From positions 1 through 45,502 of the forward strand of contig JAGOOK010000010.1 in assembly GCA_017992555.1 (NCBI GenBank): a DNA stretch of 45,502 nucleotides, written 5' to 3'. The notes beneath the pieces were generated by a model, which saw only the letters and a program-made list of their open reading frames with translations, was not told the DNA's origin and made no database searches. This DNA is from Caldisericia bacterium (lineage in GTDB: Bacteria; Caldisericota; Caldisericia; JAAYUI01). Positions 38,314 to 45,502 of the stretch are shown here, one piece after another (within the stretch, counting starts at the first letter, position 1; the number at the start of each line of letters is the position of its first letter). A program made the position numbers and the translations under genes.

Positions 38314-39861
38314 CTATTTCTGCGCGCGGAGCTGGTCAATGGTCACAGCACAGGCCTCCTGGGAGAGCCTGGCCAGCTTTTGGCGGTATAACAGCACGGC
38401 AATGAAGCCGGCAAAAATGATTAAAGTTATGACAATACCCTGGGCAACAGATGAACCAAACGGAAACTGCTCCAGCATGCTGGCCTGGCTGACCCCAAGC
38501 ACTGGAAGAACATTGAAGTAGGACATCAGTACATCCATGACAATTTTTGCAATTATCGCCAGAGTAAAAACGGCCCAGGTTTTCATTCCTTCATGCGTCT
38601 GCCTTCTGAAAGACCAGAGGACCCAGATCACAAGGGCAAGCGTTATTACCATTCCCATCCCTCTCTGAAGGAAAGGAACAGTCAGATCGTAAATGGCAAG
38701 CGAGGTTGAAGGATAGACGCCTGGCAGTGGTGCTCCATACATGACAGGAACATTGCTGGAGCCGATCCCGAAAAGACTTGTAAAGCCAGTGTATGCTGAC
38801 AGCAATGGCTCGACCATTATATAACCCACTGCAAAACCATAAAGCTCTCTTGGGGTTATCGTCTTCATCTCGGCTATTGATCTGGAGAAATAGAGTCCTA
38901 TTACAACAATGATTGCTATTATGGCCACACCGGAGAGCGTTGGAACAAGATAGCTGTATGGGCTGTTTACCAGTTTTGCAATGTTGCCCCTGGCAATCTC
39001 GCCAATGATCTGGCCCACGAAGTTTGAAACAAGAAAGATCATGGCACCCCAAACCATTACACGCATATTTTTCTTGCCAACGCTCACAATCGCAGCAATG
39101 GCAAGCAAAAGGAAAAGTATCGGTCTCAGTGAAGCCACCCATGGGATTTCTTCTTCAGTATAACTTATGGCAACCGCCTGGCCGGTCGTCTTCTCTGATT
39201 CGATTATTGCCCTGAATGTTCCTGTCTGCCCGGCCTTTTGGCTGAAAACAACAGGATTATCAAGTTTCTGTCCCGATGAAATTCTGGCCGTATAAAGCTG
39301 TTTGCCATCTGGGGCAAAAACCTTTGCGGTAAGAGTGCCGCTCTCATAGGCTCCGTGGAAGCTGAAGTTAATTTTTTGCGAGGAGTCCTTTGCTTCCTGG
39401 ATGGCTTCTGATGCTATTCCAGTAAAATTTGTGAACCCAGTATCGTATTTGGGGTTTATCTGGATAATGCCGGAGGCGTTCTCACCCAACACCTCTACTT
39501 TAAAAACGCCTGGCTCTTCTGAGGTTTTGGCAAATGTGAAGATGCCCCAGGTTGCCCTCTCGGCTTCACTCTGGTTTTTCTGGAATTCGGCATTTGAAAG
39601 GAGTGTGCCTTCTTCAATGGTTTTCCCAGAGGGAGTTTCAATCCTGTATTTCAGTGCACCCGAAGTTTTCCTGAAATTGATTTCAAAAGCCAGCGGGAGC
39701 TGGCCTGAAGAAACAATCATCTTTGAAGAAAAAGCAGTCCCGTTTACATTGGAAAATTCAAGGGGACGCTTTGAAGCGAGCGGTGATTCGACTTTTGCTG
39801 TACAGCCTGCCAGCAAAACCACGGTAGCCAAACAAAAAACCACAAATGATATTTTTCTCAT
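38314..39861 (-). CDS. Lipid-anchored ectodomain fused to a polytopic membrane domain
   Basis: Unrecognised 515-residue protein. With the start at 39861 the signal peptide ends in lipobox LLAGC with Cys20. Residues about 21-220 form a beta-rich outer domain resembling secreted Ig-like folds. From about 225 on there are seven or eight membrane helices. One loop contains GFAVGYIMVEPLLSAY and another GFTSLFGIGSSN. The C-terminal tail is cytoplasmic and charged (RQKLARLSQEA). The upstream ATG at 39870 lies in the -10 box, so it is excluded. A polytopic protein beginning as a lipoprotein is unusual. It is first in the seven-gene operon that runs through fhs to ligA. Confidence 0.8.
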   Translation of the reverse strand: MRKISFVVFCLATVVLLAGCTAKVESPLASKRPLEFSNVNGTAFSSKMIVSSGQLPLAFEINFRKTSGALKYRIETPSGKTIEEGTLLSNAEFQKNQSEAERATWGIFTFAKTSEEPGVFKVEVLGENASGIIQINPKYDTGFTNFTGIASEAIQEAKDSSQKINFSFHGAYESGTLTAKVFAPDGKQLYTARISSGQKLDNPVVFSQKAGQTGTFRAIIESEKTTGQAVAISYTEEEIPWVASLRPILFLLLAIAAIVSVGKKNMRVMVWGAMIFLVSNFVGQIIGEIARGNIAKLVNSPYSYLVPTLSGVAIIAIIVVIGLYFSRSIAEMKTITPRELYGFAVGYIMVEPLLSAYTGFTSLFGIGSSNVPVMYGAPLPGVYPSTSLAIYDLTVPFLQRGMGMVITLALVIWVLWSFRRQTHEGMKTWAVFTLAIIAKIVMDVLMSYFNVLPVLGVSQASMLEQFPFGSSVAQGIVITLIIFAGFIAVLLYRQKLARLSQEACAVTIDQLRAQK

Positions 39862-39868
39862 TGTACCC

Positions 39869-39897
39869 ATGATATTGAGGAAAAGGGTTAATGTAAA
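39869..39897 (-). promoter_or_regulatory. Promoter placed for leaderless transcription of the seven-gene operon
   Basis: On the minus strand TTTACA (complement of 39892-39897), 17-base spacer, TATCAT (complement of 39869-39874). The ATG at 39861 follows seven bases after the -10 box; no ribosome site is visible. Confidence 0.7.
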
Positions 39898-40019
39898 TTA
39901 TTTCCATAAACAAGTCATAATTGGGAAATTTTTACGCTGTGTTTTTTATTCACAGTAATCAATGGCTTATTTTCTTTTTGCAACCAGAAAGTTAACTAAT
40001 GTAAACTATTTGCCATAAA
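39889..40019. repeat. Direct repeat of about 22 bases, 108 bases apart
   Basis: Copy one (39889-39910) and copy two (39997-40019) share TAATGTAAA, then TATTT and CCATAAA, differing by one substitution and one inserted base. Copy one covers the -35 box of the leftward promoter. Confidence 0.65.
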
Positions 40020-40181
40020 AGACGCCAAATATAATCATATAGTTCATTTAGAAACATAAAGTCAAAACAGCTATATAAGATTGCATATATAGCCACATAT
40101 TGGCCATATAAAACAAAATACCATCAGTACTAAGTTTTTTGGCAAAAATATTTTTCAACATCGACGCAATGAGCATCGGGC
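39898..40181. other. AT-rich divergent intergenic region
   Basis: The gene-free stretch between the leftward seven-gene operon and the rightward protease carries the second copy of the direct repeat. It also has a short CTGTG/CACAG inverted repeat near 39936-39955 and a TATATAGCC/GGCCATATA near-palindrome around 40085-40110. No open frame of note is present. Confidence 0.5.
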
Positions 40182-40210
40182 TTGAATTGTCAGATAAAGT
40201 GTTATATGAT
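40182..40210 (+). promoter_or_regulatory. Promoter placed for leaderless transcription of the second S8 protease
   Basis: TTGAAT (40182-40187), 17-base spacer, TATGAT (40205-40210). The ATG is at 40219, eight bases beyond; no ribosome site precedes it. Confidence 0.72.
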
Positions 40211-40218
40211 TGCTTATC

Positions 40219-43179
40219 ATGAGGAGAATAGTGCCCGTCGTATGTACTATTTTAATAGCTGCGATTCTTTTTTCGCTGAATTTTTCAGCCCCTTTCCCAA
40301 CGCAAGCCAGACAGAATTTGGTCACCTGCATTGTCGAGCTCACCGACTATACGGGGCGGGGTGAAACAAGCTCAATATTGACTGCCAGCCAGCACAAAGG
40401 GTTCCTTGAGGCACTAAAAGATGATTTTCCAACGGCATCGGTCAATTTTGAGTATTCGATGCTCTCCTCTGGTTTTTCAATAAATGTTGCACAAGACGAG
40501 ATAAATGACCTGGCATCACTCCCCGATGTGGAACACATCTATTTCACAAAATTTTATTATCCAGTACTTTTTGAGTCTGTAGAAAGTACCAGGGCAAAGG
40601 AAGCCTGGGATTTGAAAGATGGCCATGGACAACCGCTAACCGGCAAGGATGTGCTTGTTGGCATTGTCGATTCCGGCATAAGCTACGACCATCCATCACT
40701 CTCAGGGGGGTTCAATCCTGACTCAAAAGTCTGCGTTGGCTACGACTTTGCAAACATGGATGACGACCCGATGCCAGAGCCAGGACATGTTGGTTGGCAT
40801 GGAACACACTGCGCAGGAATTGTTGCTGGTACCGGACTCCCCGGAGTTCCCGGTTCAGACCCAGCTCCAAGCGGAATAGCACCCGATGCCAAGCTTGGTG
40901 CCTACAAAGTCTTTGGCAAAAGTGGCGGGGCAAGAAACGACAGGGTAATGGCCGCGATAGAGAGAGCCTACAAGGACGGATGCAAAGTAATATCCCTGAG
41001 CCTTGGAAGCAACTACGTCTGGGCAGACGAGCCAGTTTGCAAGCTGATAGACAGGGTGGTCGAAAATGGCGTTGTCGTAGTAGCTGCGGCTGGAAACGAT
41101 GGCGACCTGTCAAGGGATGAACTCCCATACAAAGTAATCTCGCCTGGTGGGGCAAAAAATGCAATATGCGTCGGGGCCGTTGATGATTCACAGTACCCGC
41201 ACCTGGTGGCCGGCAATGTTGATTGCCTGCCAGAATACCTGACCTATTCGAAACCCATAGAAGATCCCATAACAGGCCCACTGGTTTTTTGTGGCCTTGG
41301 AAAAGCTGATGACGTAAAAAACCTTGATCTCACAGGCAAAATTGCCCTCATCAAAAGGGGCGACAACACATTTTTTGACAAAGCAAACAATGCGCAATTA
41401 AAAGGAGCATTGGCATGCGTTATTTTCAACAATGAGGAGGGGGACGTACAGGGAACGCTTGGCTCTTCAGATATCACGATCCCTGTTGTCGGCGTGTCGA
41501 GTGAAACAGGCGACAAGTTGAACGGATTTGCCTCTACCGGTAACAACGCGACCCTGGACGTCAAGAGCAAGCTTGGCCTGATGGCTGATTTTTCCTCCCA
41601 GGGCCCGACAAACGATTTCAGGCTAAAACCGGATGTTTCTGCACCCGGTGTCAACGTCCTCTCGGCTGTCGGCAGCAACAGCTATGTAAAAATGTCTGGA
41701 ACAAGCATGGCCACTCCAATGGTTTCTGGCGCATGCGCCATACTCATCCAGGCCCATCCTGAATGGACACCGTTTGATGTGAGGTCAGCAATAATAAACT
41801 ACGCTGTTCCACAAAAAGACAAAGAAGGGAATTCGCACCCGGTCCTCTCGCAGGGCACCGGAAGGATCGACATTGTTTCATCTATAGGCGCCAAGGCGCT
41901 CTTCCGCCCGACATCAGTTGACCTTGGATATATAAAATCCGACTCCGCCGCATCGGTAACGATCAGAAACATCACAAAAACCCAGCTCAAGGTAACAGTG
42001 ACCAACGAGCCAGAAGGCGGGCAACCCGCAAAAATCGGCGAAATCACGCTCAAAGCGTCAGAATCCAGACTTTTCACCACCAATATCACGCCAGACACCT
42101 CAACGGCTGGTGCACACGCGGGTTATCTTGTTTTTGACTATGGCGACTCAAAGGCCAGGGTGGCCTACCTCTACTTCACGGGAGATAAACCCAATCCCCC
42201 AACAGTTTCCGCTGTAGAAATGCCTTTGCCGGCCTTCTCGCCCAATGGTGACAGAAGGGGCGATTATCTGAGTGCAACAGTGTCCTTGAACAAAATGGTG
42301 GACGGTTTTGAGCTGGATTTGACCGATACAAACAACAAAATCTTGACCATACTTGATTATTCATACGGGACCCAGGGTGGTGGAATGTGGGACCTCGGCT
42401 GGGACGGCAGCATAGAAGGAATGAAGATCCAAGACGGAGTTTACAGGATACACCTCTACACCCTAGCAACCGGAAGAGACCCAAAGGAACAGGCAAACTG
42501 GGAACACTTTGGGCCAATCGAATTCATGGCCACAACAAAAGCTCCATTGATTCAACTGAATGCAACAAACGGGAAATTCTACAACCTCGATGGGCCTGTG
42601 ACCCTTTCTGGCTCAATCAAGGACCCGCTCTTTGATTTCCAGGGACTTGGTGAAAAGGCCTTTGAAATGGTCGTTCTAAACTCTGAAAAACCATTGGAAA
42701 TTAAAGAGGACGGCAGCTTTAGCTTTCAGACTGCGCTCAAGAAAGGCGACAACTCTATTTCAATAACTGTCCTGAATATAGCAGGTTTGAAAACAATCCT
42801 TACAATTAACCTCCAGTCTCTCAGAAAAGCAGAAATTTCCTGGGACAACACTGGCATCACCTTGAACGGCAAAAAAATTGCCGACATTTTATTCAAGATT
42901 ATCGACAATGAGATAATGATTGATGCTTCAAAACTTGGCCTTCTTGTCGATGGAATAGTATTTGACAAAAAAGGGCAGAACCTGACTTTCACGCTCGACA
43001 AGAAAGCTGTCCTGATGATGATTGGGCAACCATTCATTATAGTGGATGGCAAAGTGTTATTCTGCAATCCGCCTGAAGCAAAAGACAATGTGGTAATGAT
43101 TCCTCTTGGAGCATTGGTAACCGCTTTCGGCGGAGACGTTGGAGATTCGAAAGCAACAATCGTCTGGAGGGGTGATTGA
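40219..43179 (+). CDS. Secreted S8 (subtilisin) protease with PA insert and C-terminal stalk-like domain
   Basis: Extracellular serine endopeptidase of 986 residues. The start at 40219 is set by the promoter; a TTG at 40210 is inside the -10 box. A signal peptide (1-30) is followed by an inhibitor-like propeptide (about 35-115). Catalytic residues are Asp151 (GIVDSGISYD), His194 (GWHGTHCAG), oxyanion Asn293 and Ser496 (SGTSMATP). A PA domain sits at about 335-450. Beyond the catalytic domain lie an Fn3-like domain, a FlgD-like domain (FSPNGDRRGDYL, about 675) and a Glucodextranase-B-like segment. The C-terminus (about 865-986) is a diverged copper-amine-oxidase-type stalk domain (IVDGKVLFCNPPEA, MIPLGALVTAFGG). 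It lacks the dockerin of the first protease. The next gene overlaps by four bases. Confidence 0.93.
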   Translation: MRRIVPVVCTILIAAILFSLNFSAPFPTQARQNLVTCIVELTDYTGRGETSSILTASQHKGFLEALKDDFPTASVNFEYSMLSSGFSINVAQDEINDLASLPDVEHIYFTKFYYPVLFESVESTRAKEAWDLKDGHGQPLTGKDVLVGIVDSGISYDHPSLSGGFNPDSKVCVGYDFANMDDDPMPEPGHVGWHGTHCAGIVAGTGLPGVPGSDPAPSGIAPDAKLGAYKVFGKSGGARNDRVMAAIERAYKDGCKVISLSLGSNYVWADEPVCKLIDRVVENGVVVVAAAGNDGDLSRDELPYKVISPGGAKNAICVGAVDDSQYPHLVAGNVDCLPEYLTYSKPIEDPITGPLVFCGLGKADDVKNLDLTGKIALIKRGDNTFFDKANNAQLKGALACVIFNNEEGDVQGTLGSSDITIPVVGVSSETGDKLNGFASTGNNATLDVKSKLGLMADFSSQGPTNDFRLKPDVSAPGVNVLSAVGSNSYVKMSGTSMATPMVSGACAILIQAHPEWTPFDVRSAIINYAVPQKDKEGNSHPVLSQGTGRIDIVSSIGAKALFRPTSVDLGYIKSDSAASVTIRNITKTQLKVTVTNEPEGGQPAKIGEITLKASESRLFTTNITPDTSTAGAHAGYLVFDYGDSKARVAYLYFTGDKPNPPTVSAVEMPLPAFSPNGDRRGDYLSATVSLNKMVDGFELDLTDTNNKILTILDYSYGTQGGGMWDLGWDGSIEGMKIQDGVYRIHLYTLATGRDPKEQANWEHFGPIEFMATTKAPLIQLNATNGKFYNLDGPVTLSGSIKDPLFDFQGLGEKAFEMVVLNSEKPLEIKEDGSFSFQTALKKGDNSISITVLNIAGLKTILTINLQSLRKAEISWDNTGITLNGKKIADILFKIIDNEIMIDASKLGLLVDGIVFDKKGQNLTFTLDKKAVLMMIGQPFIIVDGKVLFCNPPEAKDNVVMIPLGALVTAFGGDVGDSKATIVWRGD

Positions 43180-43874
43180 ACTGGATTGATTACATCTTCC
43201 TAGCTTTTGTTCTATACATGGCCATCAAGGGGTTCATTATAAGATTTTCCGGTGCAATCCTCGGGAGTCTTGCAACGCTCATCGCCTGGATTGCAGCATT
43301 TTTACTAGCCGCCCCAGTAAAGAATCTCCTCCAGTCATTATTTGGTGTCGTCTCGTGGCTGGCATCACTGCTCTCTCCCGCCATACCAGGAACACCGCTC
43401 CAGGGCTGTTCAACTGTTGCAGATGCGCTGGTCAAATGCGGTCTTCCACCATGGGCAAAGGGAATGTTGGGAAGGGTTGTTGACCAGGGATACGTGATTT
43501 CAACAACTGGCGACCTCATTTCCTACTGGGTCGCAAACACGATAATCGTAGTGGTAGTATTCATGCTATTGCTCATGATAATCGGATTTTTCACAAGGAT
43601 GCTGGTTGAAAGAACCAAGCTCTCACTCCCACAGGAGGGTTTTATCCACGATTTTGACAACCTCCTTGGTGGAGCAACCTATGCCCTCCTCGCCTTTTTT
43701 ATCGGGTTTGGCATCCTGGCCATTTTTGCAGCTCTTTTCCCCGCGGGTGTTGCTGACAAGTCGCCTGTGGGAACTTATGTTTCACAATCATTCTTCGGAG
43801 GTCTGGTCTATAACAACTTCTTGGGAATTCAAACAATTTACGGCTCAATCACTCGCCTTGTGCTTGGCTATTAG
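43176..43874 (+). CDS. CvpA-family-like membrane protein
   Basis: Inner-membrane protein of 232 residues resembling the CvpA (colicin V production) family. It has four predicted helices, begins NWIDYIFLAFVLYMAIKGF and has a GxIL-G-LATL second helix. The start is TTG at 43176, overlapping the protease stop (TTGA), with GGAGGGG just upstream. CvpA-like proteins are widespread, often beside envelope genes, with no agreed molecular role. An insertion of about 60 residues between helices two and three contains the cysteines CSTVADALVKC. The SpoIID/LytB gene begins inside its 3' end. Confidence 0.78.
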   Translation: MNWIDYIFLAFVLYMAIKGFIIRFSGAILGSLATLIAWIAAFLLAAPVKNLLQSLFGVVSWLASLLSPAIPGTPLQGCSTVADALVKCGLPPWAKGMLGRVVDQGYVISTTGDLISYWVANTIIVVVVFMLLLMIIGFFTRMLVERTKLSLPQEGFIHDFDNLLGGATYALLAFFIGFGILAIFAALFPAGVADKSPVGTYVSQSFFGGLVYNNFLGIQTIYGSITRLVLGY

Positions 43875-45216
43875 CCTAATACTTCCCTTCACCATATCAG
43901 CAAGCAAAGAACCTGCTATAAGGGTCGGGCTGGGATCAATTGCCAAAGAATTCACCATTGGCGGGACAGACCAGTTCTCTGTCATCGAGGCGTCCAGCGG
44001 GAAGGTCGCATGCACCCTCCAGAAGGAAACAAAATGCCTCGTCCAGGACGGTGAAAAGGCAGTTTATTCGGTATTTATAGATACTTTCTACACAAGCACT
44101 GACGCAGAAAATTTTGCCAAAACACTGCTTTCAAGGTTCCCAGCTGGTACTGGTTACAACATCGTTTCACAAAAAGGCGTTTTTTCACTCGAGATTGGCG
44201 AATACTCGACAGAGGACGAGGCGAAAAATGCCATAAAATCTTTCCTGTCCGATCTTCCAAAAGCAGCGGTCGTTGCACATGCTGGTTTGACAGTGAAAAT
44301 TGGCGACAACATCGTCATACATCCTATCGTGACTGGAAAGGCCACAAAGATATTCGCCATTGAAATAAAGCAGGGGCAATATGCAAAATACAACAGCAGG
44401 AGATACAGGGGGACCCTTGAGTTGTTTTATTCAAACGAAAAATTTGTAATGGTCAACACCCTCCCCTTCGAAGATTATCTGAGGGGTGTTGTTCCAGCAG
44501 AAATGCCGGCACTGTGGCATATAGAAGCGGTCAAATCGCAGGCTGTAGCAGCCAGGACATACGCAATACGCTACATCGACAGGCCGACAAACTACGTCTA
44601 TGACATCTGTGCAGACACCGGTTGCCAAGTTTATGGTGGTCTGGACCGTGAACAACCGCAATCAAACAAAGCAATTGATGAAACAAGGGGAATGGTGGCC
44701 ATTTACCAGGGAAAACCCATAGATGCAGTATTTTTTGCCAACTCCGGTGGCTACACCGAAAATTCCGAGTATGTTTTTTCAAGTCCGACACCATACCTGA
44801 AAGGCGTCCCTTCGCCAGGCGAGGAGGAATCGCCACGCCACACATGGTTCAAAACAGTGCCCATGGAGGAGTTCCAGGAGATATTCAAGCCACTGGTCAA
44901 AACCGACATAGGCGAAATAATCGACTGGAAACCAACCAAACTCGGTGTTTCTGGAAGGACCTATGCAGGTACTGCCATCGGAACAAAAGGTGAAGCCAAG
45001 GTTTCAGGTGGAACCGTAAGGTCGGCATTTTCACTCAACAGTACCTGGTTTGATGTGGTTTTTGCTTCAGGATTTATTGTTTTTTGCGGAAGAGGATGGG
45101 GCCACGGCGTCGGGCTCTCGCAGTACGGTGCCAAGGCCATGGCGCAATCCGGGAAAACGTATTCCCAGATTATATCCCACTACTATCAGGGGGCATTACT
45201 CACAAAATGGTATTAA
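43777..45216 (+). CDS. Secreted SpoIID/LytB protein with SPOR-like domain
   Basis: Probable peptidoglycan-acting protein; SpoIID is a lytic transglycosylase that cleaves glycan strands. Starting at ATG 43777 it has 479 residues. They show a hydrophobic export segment (about 27-46, ALCLAISLILPF), a SPOR-like repeat region (about 90-160, YSVFIDTFYTSTDAE) and the SpoIID domain (about 190-479). That domain includes NTLPFEDYLRGVVPAEMP, AVKSQAVAARTYA and WGHGVGLSQYGAKAMA. The start is uncertain. GGAGG at 43797-43801 points to a start near 43810, where only ATA is in frame, and in-frame TTG codons exist at 43858 and 43864. All options overlap the CvpA-like gene in another frame. Sporulation is not implied, since SpoIID/LytB occurs in non-spore formers. 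Confidence 0.8.
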   Translation: MFHNHSSEVWSITTSWEFKQFTAQSLALCLAISLILPFTISASKEPAIRVGLGSIAKEFTIGGTDQFSVIEASSGKVACTLQKETKCLVQDGEKAVYSVFIDTFYTSTDAENFAKTLLSRFPAGTGYNIVSQKGVFSLEIGEYSTEDEAKNAIKSFLSDLPKAAVVAHAGLTVKIGDNIVIHPIVTGKATKIFAIEIKQGQYAKYNSRRYRGTLELFYSNEKFVMVNTLPFEDYLRGVVPAEMPALWHIEAVKSQAVAARTYAIRYIDRPTNYVYDICADTGCQVYGGLDREQPQSNKAIDETRGMVAIYQGKPIDAVFFANSGGYTENSEYVFSSPTPYLKGVPSPGEEESPRHTWFKTVPMEEFQEIFKPLVKTDIGEIIDWKPTKLGVSGRTYAGTAIGTKGEAKVSGGTVRSAFSLNSTWFDVVFASGFIVFCGRGWGHGVGLSQYGAKAMAQSGKTYSQIISHYYQGALLTKWY

Positions 45217-45245
45217 ACCACACATCTGATGAAACGTATTTAAGT

Positions 45246-45274
45246 TTGACCGGCAAAAGAGTGGTATTTATAAA
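45246..45274 (+). promoter_or_regulatory. Promoter of the last, partial gene
   Basis: TTGACC (45246-45251), 17-base spacer, TATAAA (45269-45274). A leader of about 55-60 bases carries AAGGAGG before the ATG at 45338. Confidence 0.8.
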
Positions 45275-45337
45275 CCAATACGTATTTTTTCTTTCCGTAA
45301 TAGGTTTTCAAAACCAAGTGTTTGGGAAGGAGGAATT

Positions 45338-45502
45338 ATGAAAAAACTGGCAACGTTTGCATTGCTGTTTTTTCTTGTTTTGGGTGGGTTCTACAAGGCG
45401 GCATTGTCTCAGGACATGGCGACCCTGTGGATATCACCCCAGCTTGAGTGTGTAACAGTGGGTTCTGAGATCCTCGTGCAGGTGAAGATAACGGAATGTC
45501 CC
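45338..45502 (+). CDS. Secreted protein, N-terminus only, possibly cohesin-like
   Basis: The frame starts at ATG 45338 after AAGGAGG and is open to the window end, 55 codons. A signal peptide (MKKLATFALLFFLVLGGF, cleavage near LSQ) is followed by TLWISPQLECVTVGSEILVQV. This resembles the first strands of cohesin domains, which usually open with a strand, a 'VxVGxEFxVxV' strand and then a loop. Since the first protease carries a dockerin, this could be a partner, but only the first strands are visible. Confidence 0.7.
   Translation, partial: MKKLATFALLFFLVLGGFYKAALSQDMATLWISPQLECVTVGSEILVQVKITECP

Noticed and set aside
43777-45216. SpoIID as evidence of sporulation
   Set aside because: SpoIID/LytB domains occur in many non-spore-forming bacteria and no other sporulation gene is present.

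Overview
The window is bacterial and gene-dense. It opens inside a lipoate-protein ligase gene and closes inside a secreted-protein gene. Housekeeping genes (ftsH, hpt, tilS, ligA, recN, nadK, folD, fhs) alternate with a large set of secreted, lipid-anchored or membrane proteins: two subtilisin-family proteases, two giant surface proteins, a PQQ-type beta-propeller lipoprotein, a PEGA-domain protein and a SpoIID/LytB protein. Arginine is mostly AGG/AGA and isoleucine often ATA, a bias common in thermophilic deep-branching bacteria. Copper-amine-oxidase-like 'stalk' domains, cohesin/dockerin modules and SpoIID/LytB recall Firmicutes, Caldisericota and related lineages. I cannot name the phylum from the sequence alone.

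Layout. 1-4087 (minus): tilS-hpt-ftsH-lplA, tightly overlapped. 4139-7519 (minus): S8 protease with C-terminal cohesin and dockerin modules. 7716-9751 (minus): radical SAM enzyme and winged-helix regulator, divergent from a formate/nitrite-family channel (9895-10743). 11049-12905 (plus): SIMPL-domain protein, a four-helix membrane protein and a lipoprotein. 12966-16271 (minus) and 16671-22064 (plus): two divergent giant surface proteins; the second carries 17 eight-cysteine repeats. 22170-23327: beta-propeller lipoprotein. 23613-25382: AT-rich island with a radical SAM/SPASM enzyme and a 99-residue peptide, a possible RiPP pair. 25383-26752: TetR regulator and membrane protein. 26843-28603: TPP riboswitch, thiT and yigZ. 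29038-30900: PEGA protein. 30860-39861 (minus): a seven-gene run ending in fhs-folD-nadK-recN-ligA. 40219-45216 (plus): second S8 protease, CvpA-like protein and SpoIID/LytB protein.

How it fits together. Formate uptake (FNT channel), fhs and folD form a one-carbon module: formate to formyl-THF to methylene-THF. The proteases, stalk-domain proteins and cohesin/dockerin modules suggest an elaborate cell surface and peptide-based nutrition. A recurring regulatory feature is promoters whose -10 box ends 7-8 bases before the start codon, implying leaderless mRNAs at five loci. This moves two gene starts and makes the seven-gene fhs/recN/ligA run look driven by one leaderless promoter.
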